The notes: generated by a model not told the origin, from the letters alone. A DNA stretch of 64,000 nucleotides from an uncultured Acidobacteriota bacterium (GCA_903851035.1 CAINND010000037.1:62001-126000); one strand, 5' to 3'. Numbered from the stretch's first letter, positions 1 through 9,951 are shown. A program made the numbers and translations.

Positions 1-89
1 GCGATCTCGTCGCGCTGGTGGTGGTCATAGAAGAGCCAGGCGTCAAGACCCTGCTCGCGCAATGCCTGCTGGATATCGGTCAGTTTCAT
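1..89 (-). CDS. M24-family metallopeptidase (Xaa-Pro aminopeptidase-like), N-terminal fragment
   Basis: The first 29 codons of a minus-strand gene that runs off the left edge of the window. The peptide opens MKLTDIQQALREQGLDAWLF and continues YDHHQRDEI, which matches the start of the creatinase-like N-terminal domain of M24 aminopeptidases that remove N-terminal residues before proline. The start codon is at 89-87. No catalytic residue lies in the visible part, so the call rests on the N-terminal sequence alone. The next gene is 57 bases away on the same strand and may be co-transcribed. Confidence 0.6.
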   Translation of the reverse strand, partial: MKLTDIQQALREQGLDAWLFYDHHQRDEI

Positions 90-146
90 AGGCGATATTG
101 TACCCCGGCGCGGCTGGCAAGTCCGGTGCGGTCCGTTCCCCCGGAG

Positions 147-1712
147 CTACTTGCGGCGTGGCACATAGATGGTGCAGTCTCTCTCCGTCAGCGCCGCCTG
201 GTAGTAGCGCGCAATCGCCAGCACCACTCCCGGCGTGTAACGGTCCACCTGCGCGTTCGGCGAACCATCGGCCAGCGCGCGGCGGTTGAATTGTATGGCT
301 CCGTAGCGTTGCGCGGCGATGTTGGCAATCAACTCATTCTCGTCCAGGTGGCCGGCGCGGATGAGGCTGGCGGCGCTGAAGGGATCGAAGATGTAGGGCT
401 TGCCTGCGTCGTAGCAGCGCAGGATGCTTTCGCACAGCGCCGGGCCGGGCTGCGCCCGCAAAAAGTCCACCTGCCGCCCGTAGCGCTCCTGCTGCGCGTG
501 CAGGCTGCGCCAGGTTTCCACGGGGAAGAAGGCATCCTCGCAGGCCAGCGGAATCAGCATCCACAAAAAGAGCAGCGCCGTGGCCCCCGCGCGCCACTGC
601 TCGCCCGTGCCCGGCCATCCCGGACGCGGCACGTCAAAGTCATGCAGAAAGATGCCCAGCAACATGGCCAGCGCCAGCGTGGCGGAAAAATATGCGTTCA
701 GCGACACGCCCTCGCCGCCGGAGAAGTAAAGCCCCACCACCAGCGAGACGGCGAAAAAGATGGAGAGCAATCGCCGCCGCGGATCGTGCCGCATCCGCCA
801 CGCCATGTAAATGCCCACCGCCAGCGGAATCAGTTGTGGCGCAAAGTAATCAAATCCCTGCGGCAGTATCTTGCCCGCCACATAGCGCCGCGCCACCAGT
901 ATCTGGTGCAGAAACTCCGGCCCGCCCACATGCAGGTTGATCCAGTACAGGGGAATCTCCCACAGCAGCATCAGGCCCACAAAGCCCGCCATCCGCCGCC
1001 GGTTTACCAGCGCCAGCTCCACGGCCACGGCAATGGGAAAGTCGATCAGGTTGTGCTTGGTGTTGCCGCCAATCACAAACAGCAGCGCCGTCAGCGCCAG
1101 GGCCCAGGGACGCTCGCCCCGCAGAAAGTACAACAGCAGCCCGGCCATGAAGAAGCCCTGGGCAAAAATCTGCGGATCGTCCTGCCCCGCGTAGCACTGT
1201 CCGGAGGTGCAGAACATGACCAGGCAGAACAGTCCGGCCATCGCCCCAAAGCGCCGGCTGCCCGTCAGGTGCGCCACTATGGCGCTCGCGCACAGGCAAC
1301 ACACGGTCATCCCTAGCCAGCTCAGCAGCCGCCCCGCCCACAGGTAGTCATGTGTCAGGCGGCCCACCTGCGAGACGGCCACAAACGACAGCACCGGGTA
1401 GTTTGCCATCGTCCATCCGTAGCGCACCGGATAAACCCACTGATGGTGCGCAATGGCCGCCGCGTTGTAGGCGTTCCAGCCCTCGTTGTACTTCACCTCC
1501 AGCCGCATGGTGGAGCGCAGCAGCGGCCAGAAGGCGCAATAGGCCGTCACCGCCACGGCCACCCAGCGCGCATGGGCCATGGTCAGCAGCCGCAGCAGCC
1601 AGTTGGAGGATGGATTACGGTGCAAGGCCTCAGGCATTCGTCGCTCTTTCATCCTGCGTTGGAGTTCAATTTCGCAGCCCGTGTCTGCCGCCTGCCCGTC
1701 CGTGTGCCACAT
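147..1712 (-). CDS. Polytopic membrane protein, GT-C (GT39/PMT-like) glycosyltransferase family
   Basis: A 521-residue protein with about ten hydrophobic segments. The loop after the first segment carries YNEGWNAYNA, the acidic motif expected in the first external loop of GT-C glycosyltransferases that use lipid-linked sugars. The last 130 residues are soluble and periplasmic in character. The likely role is transfer of a sugar to a cell-envelope glycan or protein; donor and acceptor cannot be read from the sequence. The start is uncertain: Met1 (1712) gives a 20-residue hydrophilic extension, and Met21 at 1652 is an alternative. The next upstream gene on the same strand (1786-3291) is another membrane protein of similar plan, so the two may form one unit. 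Confidence 0.65.
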   Translation of the reverse strand: MWHTDGQAADTGCEIELQRRMKERRMPEALHRNPSSNWLLRLLTMAHARWVAVAVTAYCAFWPLLRSTMRLEVKYNEGWNAYNAAAIAHHQWVYPVRYGWTMANYPVLSFVAVSQVGRLTHDYLWAGRLLSWLGMTVCCLCASAIVAHLTGSRRFGAMAGLFCLVMFCTSGQCYAGQDDPQIFAQGFFMAGLLLYFLRGERPWALALTALLFVIGGNTKHNLIDFPIAVAVELALVNRRRMAGFVGLMLLWEIPLYWINLHVGGPEFLHQILVARRYVAGKILPQGFDYFAPQLIPLAVGIYMAWRMRHDPRRRLLSIFFAVSLVVGLYFSGGEGVSLNAYFSATLALAMLLGIFLHDFDVPRPGWPGTGEQWRAGATALLFLWMLIPLACEDAFFPVETWRSLHAQQERYGRQVDFLRAQPGPALCESILRCYDAGKPYIFDPFSAASLIRAGHLDENELIANIAAQRYGAIQFNRRALADGSPNAQVDRYTPGVVLAIARYYQAALTERDCTIYVPRRK

Positions 1713-1785
1713 ATGTGCAGCCTAACAACCGGCGCACGCGGTGGGCAATCACCGCGCATTTTGCATCAATGCCTAAACACGATTA

Positions 1786-3291
1786 TCAGTCCACAGCTTG
1801 CACCGCGCTCCCACCCATCGCCTCGTACAGCCACCAATCGCCCTCATGAGCCTTCAGTCGCACGGTCACCGGAGCCCGGGCAAACAGTGCCGCGCCTTTT
1901 TCGGCGGAGGAGCGCACCACGAAGTAACGGTAGCGCCAGCCCTCATGGCGTTGCCAGTCAAAGTCTCCCGGGTGGAACTCGAAGTCGGCAAAGCGCACGC
2001 CGGGCAACGCGTCTTTGCGATACAGCACCAGGTCCACGTTGCCGCAGGCAAAGCTCGGGTCCACTACGCCGCCGCGCAGCGCGGAGTACCACGCCGGCAG
2101 GTGCAGCAGCGGAGCGCCGGCAAAGACCTTCGAGCGCGGCTCAAAGTTCATGCTCAACGCGCGTTGTCCCGGGGCCATCTTCTCCATCAGCCGCGCAAAG
2201 CCCTGCGCCTCGCGGTTGAACACCGTCATGCGCCAGGCCAGCAGCCCGGTCGAAGCCAATGCAAACACCGTCACCCACAGGATCGCCGCGCGCGCCCGTC
2301 CCGCCGTTGCCTCATGCGGCCGCCGCAGTGCCAGCGCCAGGCAGGGCAGCACGAAAACCGCGTAGCGCTGGTACACCGCATCCACGCCGAAGATGCTGTG
2401 CGGCGCAAGCAGCGCAATGGCCAGGCAGGCCGCCAGCGGCAGGCTGGCGCGCCACTGCCTCCGCCAGCCCAGCAGCGCCGCCACCGGCCCCACGGCCAGC
2501 AGCACCAGTGCGGCGGAAATTCCGTCATCCGGCCAACCCGCAATATCCACCATCAACTTAGGAAAGCGATCCAGCCCAAGCTCCCACTCGGTGGGCTTGT
2601 GCGTCAGCGTCAGTCCGGCAATCGAGTGCAGCCACCACAGGCCCAGCAGAGTCAGCAGAAACACTGCCGGCACTCCAAGCAGCAACTCGCGGCGCCATTG
2701 ACGCCAGTGACCCACGGCGCTGGCGCCGGCCAGCACGGCAGCCACGGCGGCCACCATGGCGTGGCACAGGAAGAGTCCGAGCAAGGCCAGTGCCAGCCAG
2801 AATCCTCTCAGCAGCGTGGGCCGCTGTTGCATCCGTTGCGCCATCGCCAGAAAGCAGATTGCCAGCGGCGCGGCTGCCAGGTAGCCCAGGAATCCCCAGT
2901 TGAAGGCGAAGCCATACAGCCCCGGCACCACCAGCAGGGCTAGCCGCGGATCGCCCCCGCCAACACCGCTCGCCTCCTCCGCGTCCTGTGCGATCAGCCA
3001 CGCCGTGGCCATCACAAAGCCCGCCAGCGCCAATGAGGCGATCAGTTTACTGGCCGCCACCACGCCCATGAATGAGCTGAACAGGTAGAGCGATCCGTAG
3101 CCCAGCAGGTTGGGGATGCGCAGGTGACGCACAAACTGATCCGCAAACGGAAAGCCGCCGTGCTCGATGGCGCGGAAGATCTCCACCTGCGCGGCGTGCT
3201 GCGGCACATCCGTCATCGCCGGAAAGCCAGGCATCCAGAGCGGCAGCACGGCCACCGTGGCCACCAGGGCTACCAGCGCCCAGGCCTGCAT
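1786..3291 (-). CDS. Polytopic membrane protein, GT-C glycosyltransferase-like
   Basis: About 501 residues with ten or more hydrophobic segments and a soluble C-terminal third. After the first membrane segment comes TDVPQHAAQVEIFR, an Asp-containing external loop of the sort seen in GT-C transferases. The open frame extends about 80 codons upstream, but that part is Arg/Pro-rich and lacks membrane character, so I place the start at 3291, where MQAWALVALVATVAV begins the first hydrophobic helix. No good ribosome binding site is visible there. It is followed 73 bases downstream by a similar membrane protein. Function beyond envelope glycosylation is inference; the divergent neighbour at 3565 is a small secreted protein. 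Confidence 0.55.
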   Translation of the reverse strand: MQAWALVALVATVAVLPLWMPGFPAMTDVPQHAAQVEIFRAIEHGGFPFADQFVRHLRIPNLLGYGSLYLFSSFMGVVAASKLIASLALAGFVMATAWLIAQDAEEASGVGGGDPRLALLVVPGLYGFAFNWGFLGYLAAAPLAICFLAMAQRMQQRPTLLRGFWLALALLGLFLCHAMVAAVAAVLAGASAVGHWRQWRRELLLGVPAVFLLTLLGLWWLHSIAGLTLTHKPTEWELGLDRFPKLMVDIAGWPDDGISAALVLLAVGPVAALLGWRRQWRASLPLAACLAIALLAPHSIFGVDAVYQRYAVFVLPCLALALRRPHEATAGRARAAILWVTVFALASTGLLAWRMTVFNREAQGFARLMEKMAPGQRALSMNFEPRSKVFAGAPLLHLPAWYSALRGGVVDPSFACGNVDLVLYRKDALPGVRFADFEFHPGDFDWQRHEGWRYRYFVVRSSAEKGAALFARAPVTVRLKAHEGDWWLYEAMGGSAVQAVD

Positions 3292-3564
3292 GTTGCAATG
3301 AACCTGCGGCGTGGCCGCATGGGATGGGCTCGACAACGGCGGCTCCGGTGTTACACAGATGGCAAAAGATGGAAGTGCAGGTTGCAGGAAATTGGCCGGA
3401 TAAAATGCATGGGCCAATTTCGAATAGTTGCATCCTATCCCACGTCGCGGCGTGTGTACAGTGCGCGGCGCAACCCACGGCCGCCGCCGGAGTTGCGTGC
3501 CTGGCGAAAAATATACTTCGCGCCACGGCCGCAACTTGTTGCCGCAAATCCCGTTTCTACGCCC

Positions 3565-3945
3565 ATGAAACGTACAACGCTACTCTCAATCGCTACCCTG
3601 GCCCTCGGCGGCATGCTTGCCGTCCCGGGCTTCGCCCAGAACCCCAACACGCAGGGCGCCGGCCCTGGAGTCGTCGATCCCGGCCACCCGCGGGTGAATG
3701 AAGTCAACGCCCGCCAGCAGAACCAGCAGGACCGCATCGCCAACGGCGTCAAGAGCGGCGAGCTCACGCCCAGGGAGACCGTCAAGCTGGAAAAGCAGCA
3801 GCAGCACATTGACAACCAGGAGAAGCGCGACATGGCGGCCCACAACGGCCACCTCACCAAGGGCGAGCAGAACAAGCTCAATCGCGAGCAGAACCGCGCC
3901 AGCAAGGATATCTACAAGGACAAGCACAACGCGGCCGTGCGTTAG
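3565..3945 (+). CDS. Small secreted protein with two helical G-x-LT-x-x-E repeats
   Basis: A 126-residue protein with a clear signal peptide (MKRTTLLSIATLALGGMLAV, cleavage likely after GFA). The mature part is hydrophilic and rich in Gln, Asn and Lys. It holds two related helix-turn-helix units: NGVKSGELTPRETVKLEKQQ and, 35 residues later, HNGHLTKGEQNKLNREQNR. The spacing resembles a degenerate EF-hand pair, but the Asp-rich calcium loops are absent. Homologues of this plan are common as hypothetical proteins in soil bacteria; the function is unknown. The ATG at 3565 is the only start that leaves the signal peptide at the N-terminus. It ends 35 bases before a strong terminator. Confidence 0.75.
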   Translation: MKRTTLLSIATLALGGMLAVPGFAQNPNTQGAGPGVVDPGHPRVNEVNARQQNQQDRIANGVKSGELTPRETVKLEKQQQHIDNQEKRDMAAHNGHLTKGEQNKLNREQNRASKDIYKDKHNAAVR

Positions 3946-3980
3946 GAGGCGCGCAACCCGCACTGTGAACGTCAGCAGAA

Positions 3981-4014
3981 AGCCCGCCGGGCGAACCGGC
4001 GGGCTTTTTCTTTT
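3981..4014 (+). terminator. Rho-independent terminator
   Basis: Nine-pair GC stem (AGCCCGCCGG with CCGGCGGGCT) around the loop GCGAA, followed by TTTTTCTTTT. It lies between the small secreted gene and the convergent OPT transporter gene. On the minus strand the stem is followed by TTTC only, so it serves mainly the plus strand. Confidence 0.9.
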
Positions 4015-4031
4015 GCAGTGTTGCGAACCGC

Positions 4032-6050
4032 TTACATGATCGCCGTCGGCGGAGCCGGTTCATCCGGATGCCCCGCGTTGCGCAGCGGCACCTGCACCAT
4101 CAGCACGAACAGCAGCACCAGCGCGATCAGTCCGCTCAGAATGTGCGGATGCTCGAAGACCACCGGCAGGTCGAAGTTGATCTTGTGGCTGGCCTTCAAT
4201 CCCTTGATGGCCGCCACGCCCAGTCCGCACAGCGCTTCGCCGGCGATTAAGCCGCTGGCGGTCAGCACTCCGGCGTTGTCAATGCGGGCCTTCTGCGCCT
4301 CGTTAAAGACGCCCTTGTCGCGCATGATGTCCGTGACCCAGCGGATGACGCCGCCGATGAAGATGGCGAAGGTCGTCTCCAGCGGAAGGTACATGCCCAC
4401 GCTGAACAGCATCGGGCTCTTCACCTCCACCATGATCAGGGCAAAGCCCATCAGCACGCCCACAATCACCAGCGGCCACGCCATGTTGCCGCCCACAATG
4501 CCCTGTGCCAGTGAGGCCATCAGCCCGGCCTGCGGCGCAGGCAGGTCCTTGCTGCCAAAGTGGTAGGCCTGGTCCAGAATCATCAGCACCGGGAACAACG
4601 CCAGCGAGCTGATCACCACGCCCATCAAATCGCCAATCTGCATCTTGGATGGCGTGCCGCCCAGGATGTGACCGACTTTCAAGTCCTGCAACATCTCACC
4701 GGCCACCGCCGAGCTGACGCAGATGACCGCCGCCACGCCCAGCACGGCAATGACTCCGGCCGTGCCCTTTACGCCGATGGCGATCATCAGCAGCGCCGCA
4801 ATCACCAGCGTGCACAAGGTCAATCCGCTCACCGGATTGTTCGAGCTGCCGATCATGCCCACCAGGTTGCCGCTCACGGCAGCAAAGAAGAAGCCGAGCA
4901 CGATCATCACCACGGCCGCCACAATGGCGCCAATGATGACCTTGGTGAAGAAGAAGTACAGGGCGATCATTGCGCAAAACACCACGCCCAGGCCGATGAA
5001 CACCACCTTGGCGTTCAGGTCCTTCTCATAGCGCAGTGCGCTGACCTTCGTCTGGCCGGTCTTCTTCAAATCGCTGATCGCCCGCTGGATGCCGATGCCC
5101 AGTGACTTTCTCATGCGGAAGAGCGTAAAGCTGGCGCCCACCAGCATGCCGCCCACCGCGATGGGGCGCACAATGGAGAACCACACGCCGTTGCTCACCG
5201 AGGCCCAGTCCACCGTCGTCCCGGCCGCCACGGCGTTCGCCTGTATCTGCGGGCCGAGGAAGTAAGTAAGCAGCGGAACCATCAGTCCCCAGGCCAGCAG
5301 TCCGCCGGCAAAGTTCAGGGCCGCCAGCCGCGGTCCAATGATGTAGCCCACGCCCAGGTATGCCGGGCTAACGGCCGGAGCGCTGAAGGTCGTTGCGCCG
5401 CCCGTGGCCACAATCGGAGCCGTCTTCGCCCGGCCCAGCTTAAGGCCGTAGCTCAAGGCCGGTATGTTGACGAAAAATTCCTTGCTGGCGTTGAAGATGT
5501 TCAGCGCACCAGCCAAAAAGATTGCCGCGCCCACGCCCATGTTTGCGAACAGAATCTTCGCTGCCCGCGAACCCTGCTGCCCGGCCTTGTGAATCTCACT
5601 GGCCGCCACCGACTCCGGGAAGGGAAGCTCGGGGTCTTCCACCATCACGCGCCGCAGCAGCGTGACGAACAAAATGCCCAGCGTGCCGCCCACCATCATC
5701 AGGGCCACGCCCTGCCAGTAATTTGCGGCGCCCAGCGCCGGCCACATCCCGCTGATGACAAATGCCGGAATGGTGAACGTGGCGCCCGCCGCAACCGACT
5801 CGCCAATGGAGCCGATGGTACGGGCCATGTTCTCTTCCAGCAGGCTGCCCTTCACCAGCTTCAGCAGGGCCATGCCAATCACGGCGGCCGGATAGGTGGC
5901 GGCAATGGTCATGCCGGCGCGCAGGCCAAGATACATATTGGCTGCGCCCAGTACCACGGTCATGATCAGTCCCAGCAGCACGGCGCGCAGGGTAAATTCG
6001 CGCATATCGCGGTCGGCGGGTACATAGGGGCGGAAGGGCTGTGAGCTCAT
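4032..6050 (-). CDS. OPT-family oligopeptide transporter
   Basis: A 672-residue inner-membrane protein with about 14-16 hydrophobic segments, the size usual for bacterial OPT transporters. The N-terminal part reads REFTLRAVLLGLIMTVVLGA and NMYLGLRAGMTIAATYPAAV, the conserved OPT entry helices; SSNNPVSGLT near residue 400 is the conserved central motif. Family members carry peptides, or metal-chelate compounds in the YSL branch, into the cell by proton symport. The start at 6050 is followed by a short cytoplasmic segment, MSSQPFRPYVPADRDMRE, also typical. It appears to be transcribed alone; PEP carboxykinase lies upstream on the same strand but 215 bases away and with its own terminator. Confidence 0.93.
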   Translation of the reverse strand: MSSQPFRPYVPADRDMREFTLRAVLLGLIMTVVLGAANMYLGLRAGMTIAATYPAAVIGMALLKLVKGSLLEENMARTIGSIGESVAAGATFTIPAFVISGMWPALGAANYWQGVALMMVGGTLGILFVTLLRRVMVEDPELPFPESVAASEIHKAGQQGSRAAKILFANMGVGAAIFLAGALNIFNASKEFFVNIPALSYGLKLGRAKTAPIVATGGATTFSAPAVSPAYLGVGYIIGPRLAALNFAGGLLAWGLMVPLLTYFLGPQIQANAVAAGTTVDWASVSNGVWFSIVRPIAVGGMLVGASFTLFRMRKSLGIGIQRAISDLKKTGQTKVSALRYEKDLNAKVVFIGLGVVFCAMIALYFFFTKVIIGAIVAAVVMIVLGFFFAAVSGNLVGMIGSSNNPVSGLTLCTLVIAALLMIAIGVKGTAGVIAVLGVAAVICVSSAVAGEMLQDLKVGHILGGTPSKMQIGDLMGVVISSLALFPVLMILDQAYHFGSKDLPAPQAGLMASLAQGIVGGNMAWPLVIVGVLMGFALIMVEVKSPMLFSVGMYLPLETTFAIFIGGVIRWVTDIMRDKGVFNEAQKARIDNAGVLTASGLIAGEALCGLGVAAIKGLKASHKINFDLPVVFEHPHILSGLIALVLLFVLMVQVPLRNAGHPDEPAPPTAIM

Positions 6051-6208
6051 CGGGAATCCTCAATTACGGTAGTAGAAACTGCTGCCGGTCGGCGCAACTT
6101 AACACGCGGCCCGCGCGGCGCACAAGTCGATCAACCCATGATAAACGCACCGGCCGTTTGGTGGGAGACTTTACCCCGCGATTTATCCGCCCAGTAGCCG
6201 TCGCGCAA

Positions 6209-6243
6209 GAAAAACGCCGCCACCCCCTGCGGGGCAGCGGCGC
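6209..6243 (-). terminator. Rho-independent terminator of pckG
   Basis: On the minus strand an interrupted GC stem (CGCCGC...CCCC with GGGG...GCGGCG) is followed by TTTTTCTT. It begins 22 bases after the pckG stop codon. Confidence 0.8.
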
Positions 6244-6264
6244 CGGTTTCTGTTGCTCTCTGCC

Positions 6265-8100
6265 TTACAACCGGCAGATCAGCAGTTCGCGTTCGTACAC
6301 CATCTCCTGCGGCAGGTGGGCATGCAGCTTGATGAACAGCTCCTCGTGCCCGATGACTTCCTGCTTCCAGGTCTCGCGGTCCACCTTCTGCAGTTCGTCA
6401 AAGGTCTCTTTGGAGAAGTCCAGTCCCGTCCAGTCGATGTCCTCGTAGCGCGGCAGCCAGCCGATGGGGGTCTCCTTGCCGCGGCGGCGCCCATGCACGC
6501 GGTCGATCACCCACTTCAGCACCCGCATGTTCTCGCCGTAGCCAGGCCACAGGAACTTGCCGTCCTCGCCCTTGCGGAACCAGTTCACGTGGAAGATGCG
6601 CGGCGTTACGTCCAGGTTGCGCCCCATCTTGATCCAGTGCCGGAAGTAGTCGCCCATGTGATAACCGCAGAAGGGCAGCATCGCCATCGGATCGCGGCGC
6701 ACCTTGCCGATGGTTCCGGCTGCCGCGGCCGTCATCTCGCTGCCCATGGTCGCCCCGGTATAAACTCCGGCGCTCCAGTTGAAGGCCTGGTACACCAGCG
6801 GCATCGTCGTCGGGCGCCGCCCGCCAAAGATGAACGCGCTGATCGGCACCCCGTTCGGAGCCTCCCAGTCGGGATCGATCGTGGGGCACTGCTTGGCCGG
6901 AGCCGTAAAGCGCGCATTGGCGTGTGCCGCCGGCTTGCCCGTCTCCTTGCCAATCGCGGGAGTCCAGCGGTTGCCCTGCCAGTCCGTGCACTCCGCCGGT
7001 GGCTCGTCCGTCATGCCCTCCCACCACACGCCGCCCTCGGGGGTCAGCGCCACGTTGGTGAAGATCGTGTTCTTCGCCAGCGCAATCATGGCATTCGGGT
7101 TGGTCTTCATCGACGTTCCCGGCGCCACGCCAAAGAAGCCGGCCTCGGGATTGATCGCCCGCAGCCGTCCCTTGTCGTCCGGCTTGATCCAGGCAATGTC
7201 GTCGCCGATGGTGGTGATCTTCCAGCCCTTCATCCCCTCGGGAGGAATCAGCATGGCGAAGTTCGTCTTGCCGCAGGCGCTCGGGAAGGCCGCCGCGACA
7301 TACGTCTTTTCGCCCTCGGGACTCTCCGCGCCCAGGATGAGCATGTGCTCGGCCATCCAGCCTTCGTCGCGGGCCATGGTGCTGGCAATGCGCAGGGCAA
7401 AGCACTTCTTGCCCAGCAGAGCGTTGCCGCCGTAGCCCGAGCCGAACGACCAGATCTCTCGCGTCTCCGGGAAGTGGACGATGTACTTTTCCTTGTTGCA
7501 GGGCCAGGCCACGTCTTTTTCGCCCGGCGCCAGCGGCTTGCCCACGCTGTGGATGCAGGGCACGACGCGCTTCTCGTCTTTGTCGATCTCGGCGATTACC
7601 GGCAGTCCAATGCGCGTCATGATGCGCATATTGACGACGACATACGGCGAGTCCGTCAGTTCCACGCCAATCTGAGACATCGGCGAGCCCACCGGCCCCA
7701 TACTGAACGGCAGCACGTACATCGTGCGTCCCACCATGCAGCCGTCATACAGGCCGCGCAGCTTTTTGCGCATGCTGAACGGATCTTCCCAGTTGTTGGT
7801 TGGCCCGGCGCTGTCTTTGCTATGAGAGCAGATGAATGTACGGTCTTCCACGCGCGCCACGTCGCTGGGATCGCTGGTGGCGTAATAGCAGCCCGGCCAA
7901 AGCTTCTCGTTCAGTTTGCGGAAGGTGCCGCTGGCCACCAGTTGCGCGCACAGTTCCTCGTATTCTTCCTGGCTGCCGTCCACCCAGTGAATGGCGTCAG
8001 GCCGTGTCATGGCGGCCATCTTCTCCACCCAGCGCAGCAGGTGCTGGTTTTTGCTGAGCGGTGTGGAGTACTTGGTTGCGTTCGTTGTCTTTGTGCTCAT
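6265..8100 (-). CDS. pckG: Phosphoenolpyruvate carboxykinase (GTP)
   Basis: A 611-residue enzyme that converts oxaloacetate and GTP to phosphoenolpyruvate, GDP and CO2, the entry to gluconeogenesis. The kinase P-loop [16 protein letters not shown] lies near residues 272-287 with Lys278, and [10 protein letters not shown] and [20 protein letters not shown] are the conserved GTP-form motifs further on. The reading frame opens further upstream, but [20 protein letters not shown] at 8100 is the likely start: an AGGGGGGAT binding site sits just before it, and the extra residues upstream have no family counterpart. It looks monocistronic, ending in a terminator. The strong GC codon bias creates a long empty frame on the opposite strand that should be ignored. 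Confidence 0.97.
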   Translation of the reverse strand: MSTKTTNATKYSTPLSKNQHLLRWVEKMAAMTRPDAIHWVDGSQEEYEELCAQLVASGTFRKLNEKLWPGCYYATSDPSDVARVEDRTFICSHSKDSAGPTNNWEDPFSMRKKLRGLYDGCMVGRTMYVLPFSMGPVGSPMSQIGVELTDSPYVVVNMRIMTRIGLPVIAEIDKDEKRVVPCIHSVGKPLAPGEKDVAWPCNKEKYIVHFPETREIWSFGSGYGGNALLGKKCFALRIASTMARDEGWMAEHMLILGAESPEGEKTYVAAAFPSACGKTNFAMLIPPEGMKGWKITTIGDDIAWIKPDDKGRLRAINPEAGFFGVAPGTSMKTNPNAMIALAKNTIFTNVALTPEGGVWWEGMTDEPPAECTDWQGNRWTPAIGKETGKPAAHANARFTAPAKQCPTIDPDWEAPNGVPISAFIFGGRRPTTMPLVYQAFNWSAGVYTGATMGSEMTAAAAGTIGKVRRDPMAMLPFCGYHMGDYFRHWIKMGRNLDVTPRIFHVNWFRKGEDGKFLWPGYGENMRVLKWVIDRVHGRRRGKETPIGWLPRYEDIDWTGLDFSKETFDELQKVDRETWKQEVIGHEELFIKLHAHLPQEMVYERELLICRL

Positions 8101-8220
8101 ATCCCCCCTGCTTTCGTCCGCCGTATCCATGGTTTCCGCCGGCGGATCGATGTGTTCGTAAACCGACTGCTGAAGCCTGTTACCCAAACCTTGTAGCCCA
8201 AATCTACTGCCCAATTGACT

Positions 8221-8245
8221 CTGCCCGGGTGCTTGGCCCGGGCAG
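8221..8245. terminator. Strong hairpin between pckG and the 117-residue gene, possible terminator
   Basis: Perfect nine-pair stem CTGCCCGGG / CCCGGGCAG with loop TGCTTGG, six bases past the stop of the minus-strand gene at 8252. The T-tract (TCTTTG) is on the plus-strand side, so as a terminator of the minus-strand gene it is atypical. Confidence 0.5.
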
Positions 8246-8251
8246 TCTTTG

Positions 8252-8605
8252 TTACCGGGCCGTTACGCCTTCTTCGCGCAACACGGCCTCCAAATGCGCC
8301 AGGGTCTCGGCCGTGGTCAGCGTGTACAGTTCGCGCCCGCTCTCCTCGCCGTTCTCCAATATGGTGCGCAGGTAGTGGCCCGCAATCTCCGCCGCCAGTG
8401 GGTCGGTGATTACGTGGCCGGTCTTTGCCTTGTGCTCGGCCCACGCCGGCAGAGCCAGGGCAATCCACACCGTGCGGCCATTCACCAGGTACTTCACGTC
8501 CACCGCGTCGGCATGACGCGTGGCAATGGCCATCACAATGCATTGGTAAACACAATGAACCGGCGTCCCGGTCCAACGTTCGACGGTATTGAATTCTTGA
8601 TACAT
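8252..8605 (-). CDS. Conserved hypothetical protein (117 residues)
   Basis: A soluble 117-residue protein without signal peptide or membrane segment. It opens [20 protein letters not shown] and has the segment [20 protein letters not shown] in the middle, then a helical C-terminal half rich in Glu, Ala and Leu. I do not recognise a family with confidence. The start at 8605 is preceded by a weak purine stretch. The coding character is supported by strong third-position GC and by a hairpin directly after the stop. It lies divergent from pgeF, with a 180-base gap that must hold both promoters. Confidence 0.6.
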   Translation of the reverse strand: MYQEFNTVERWTGTPVHCVYQCIVMAIATRHADAVDVKYLVNGRTVWIALALPAWAEHKAKTGHVITDPLAAEIAGHYLRTILENGEESGRELYTLTTAETLAHLEAVLREEGVTAR

Positions 8606-8787
8606 AGCCTAGAAATCTATTCTGCGCGGGCACCGCGTGGCAACCACCCGCCGGTACAATTGCTGAATACAGCCCCGTTAGCTTACTGCAAATCCCCGGC
8701 CTTGGCACCAACTTCCGCGCGTAATCTCTCCACGCCCCGGCCAAGAGGAATGCCGCCCGCCATCGGCTACAATCAATAGCTGTGAGC

Positions 8788-9951
8788 ATGAAGAAACCCG
8801 CCAAAACCTCTCAGCAGCCCACTCCCCGCGCGGCCGCCAAGCCCGTGGCCAAGCCTGCGGCCAAGCCCTCACGCAAAGCACCGGCCAAATCTGCGCCCAA
8901 GCCTGTGGCTAAGCCTGCCCGCGCCAAATCCTCTGCCAAGCCCGCCGCCAAGCCGCCCGCCAGCACCCTGAAAACCCAGCGCGCCCTCCGCGACCGCGAG
9001 CGCGCCACCCGCCGCCCCAGCCGCACGCCCGGCGTGCAGGTGCTTTCCGCTCCGCAGCTTACGGCCATTCCATGGCTCGTCCACGGCTTCAGCACCCGCA
9101 CCGGCGGCGTCAGCACAGAGTACGGCTCGCACCAGCTCAACCTCGGCTTTACCGAGGAGGACACGCGCCCCAACGTCGAGCGCAACCGCCAGAAATTTAT
9201 CGCCAAGGTTTTAGCCGCCAGCCCGGTCGCCAAGCTAAAGGCCGCACCGCCCGCCAAGCCCTGGCCGCTTGTCCTGCTCAACCAGGTGCACTCCGGCGCC
9301 ATCCACCGCGTCTGGGGAGCCAATCCGCCGGAAGACGCACGCCTCACCCTGCGCGATGCCCGCCGCGGCTCCGCCCCACAAACCGCCGGGGATGGCCTCA
9401 TCACCAACGCGCGCGGCGTATTGCTCGGAGTCAAAGTTGCGGATTGCTACCCCATCATCCTGGCCGACCGCCGCAAAAAGGCCGTAGGAATCTTTCACGC
9501 CGGATGGCGCGGCACCGTCCAGCGTATCGTGGAAAAAGGTGTGGGAGAGATGCGCCGCCACTTCAGATGCCGCCCGCAGGATCTGGTCGCCGTCATCGGC
9601 CCCGGCATCGGAGCCTGCTGCTATGAGATTGGCGAAGAGGTGGAGAGCCGCTTCGAGTCGCAGTTCGCCTACGCGCCCACGCTCTTCGAGGATGTCTTCG
9701 ACAGTTGGAGCCTCAAGACCAAGTACCCCATGCTCTTCCTCAACCAGCGCGCCCCGGGACACGGAGAGCCGGCGCTCAGCCGCCACCTCGACCTGGTCAA
9801 GGCCAACCGCCAGCAGTTGCTCGACGCTGGTTTGCCAGCGGAGAACATCCACGCCCTCGGCCTCTGCACCAGTTGCCGCACAGACATCTTCTTCAGCTAC
9901 CGCAAGGAGCGCGTCACCGGCCGCATGTTGGCCGTCGTAGGCATAAGGTAA
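8788..9951 (+). CDS. pgeF: Peptidoglycan editing factor PgeF (laccase-domain, YfiH/YlmD family) with Lys/Ala/Pro tail
   Basis: The region from about residue 75 onward is a full polyphenol-oxidase/laccase-domain protein. ADCYPIIL (Cys220), HAGWRGT (His237) and GPGIGACCYEIG (from residue 271) supply the metal-binding His and Cys. Family members remove wrongly incorporated amino acids from UDP-MurNAc peptide precursors, and some act as adenosine deaminase/phosphorylase. The first 70 residues are odd: repeated KP, AK and KPAA units (for example AAKPVAKPAAKPSRKAPAKS), like a histone H1 or SPK tail. The ATG at 8788 is chosen; a GTG at 8782 is in frame. The family is usually about 240-270 residues, so the tail and a longer linker explain the 387 here. 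Confidence 0.93.
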   Translation: MKKPAKTSQQPTPRAAAKPVAKPAAKPSRKAPAKSAPKPVAKPARAKSSAKPAAKPPASTLKTQRALRDRERATRRPSRTPGVQVLSAPQLTAIPWLVHGFSTRTGGVSTEYGSHQLNLGFTEEDTRPNVERNRQKFIAKVLAASPVAKLKAAPPAKPWPLVLLNQVHSGAIHRVWGANPPEDARLTLRDARRGSAPQTAGDGLITNARGVLLGVKVADCYPIILADRRKKAVGIFHAGWRGTVQRIVEKGVGEMRRHFRCRPQDLVAVIGPGIGACCYEIGEEVESRFESQFAYAPTLFEDVFDSWSLKTKYPMLFLNQRAPGHGEPALSRHLDLVKANRQQLLDAGLPAENIHALGLCTSCRTDIFFSYRKERVTGRMLAVVGIR

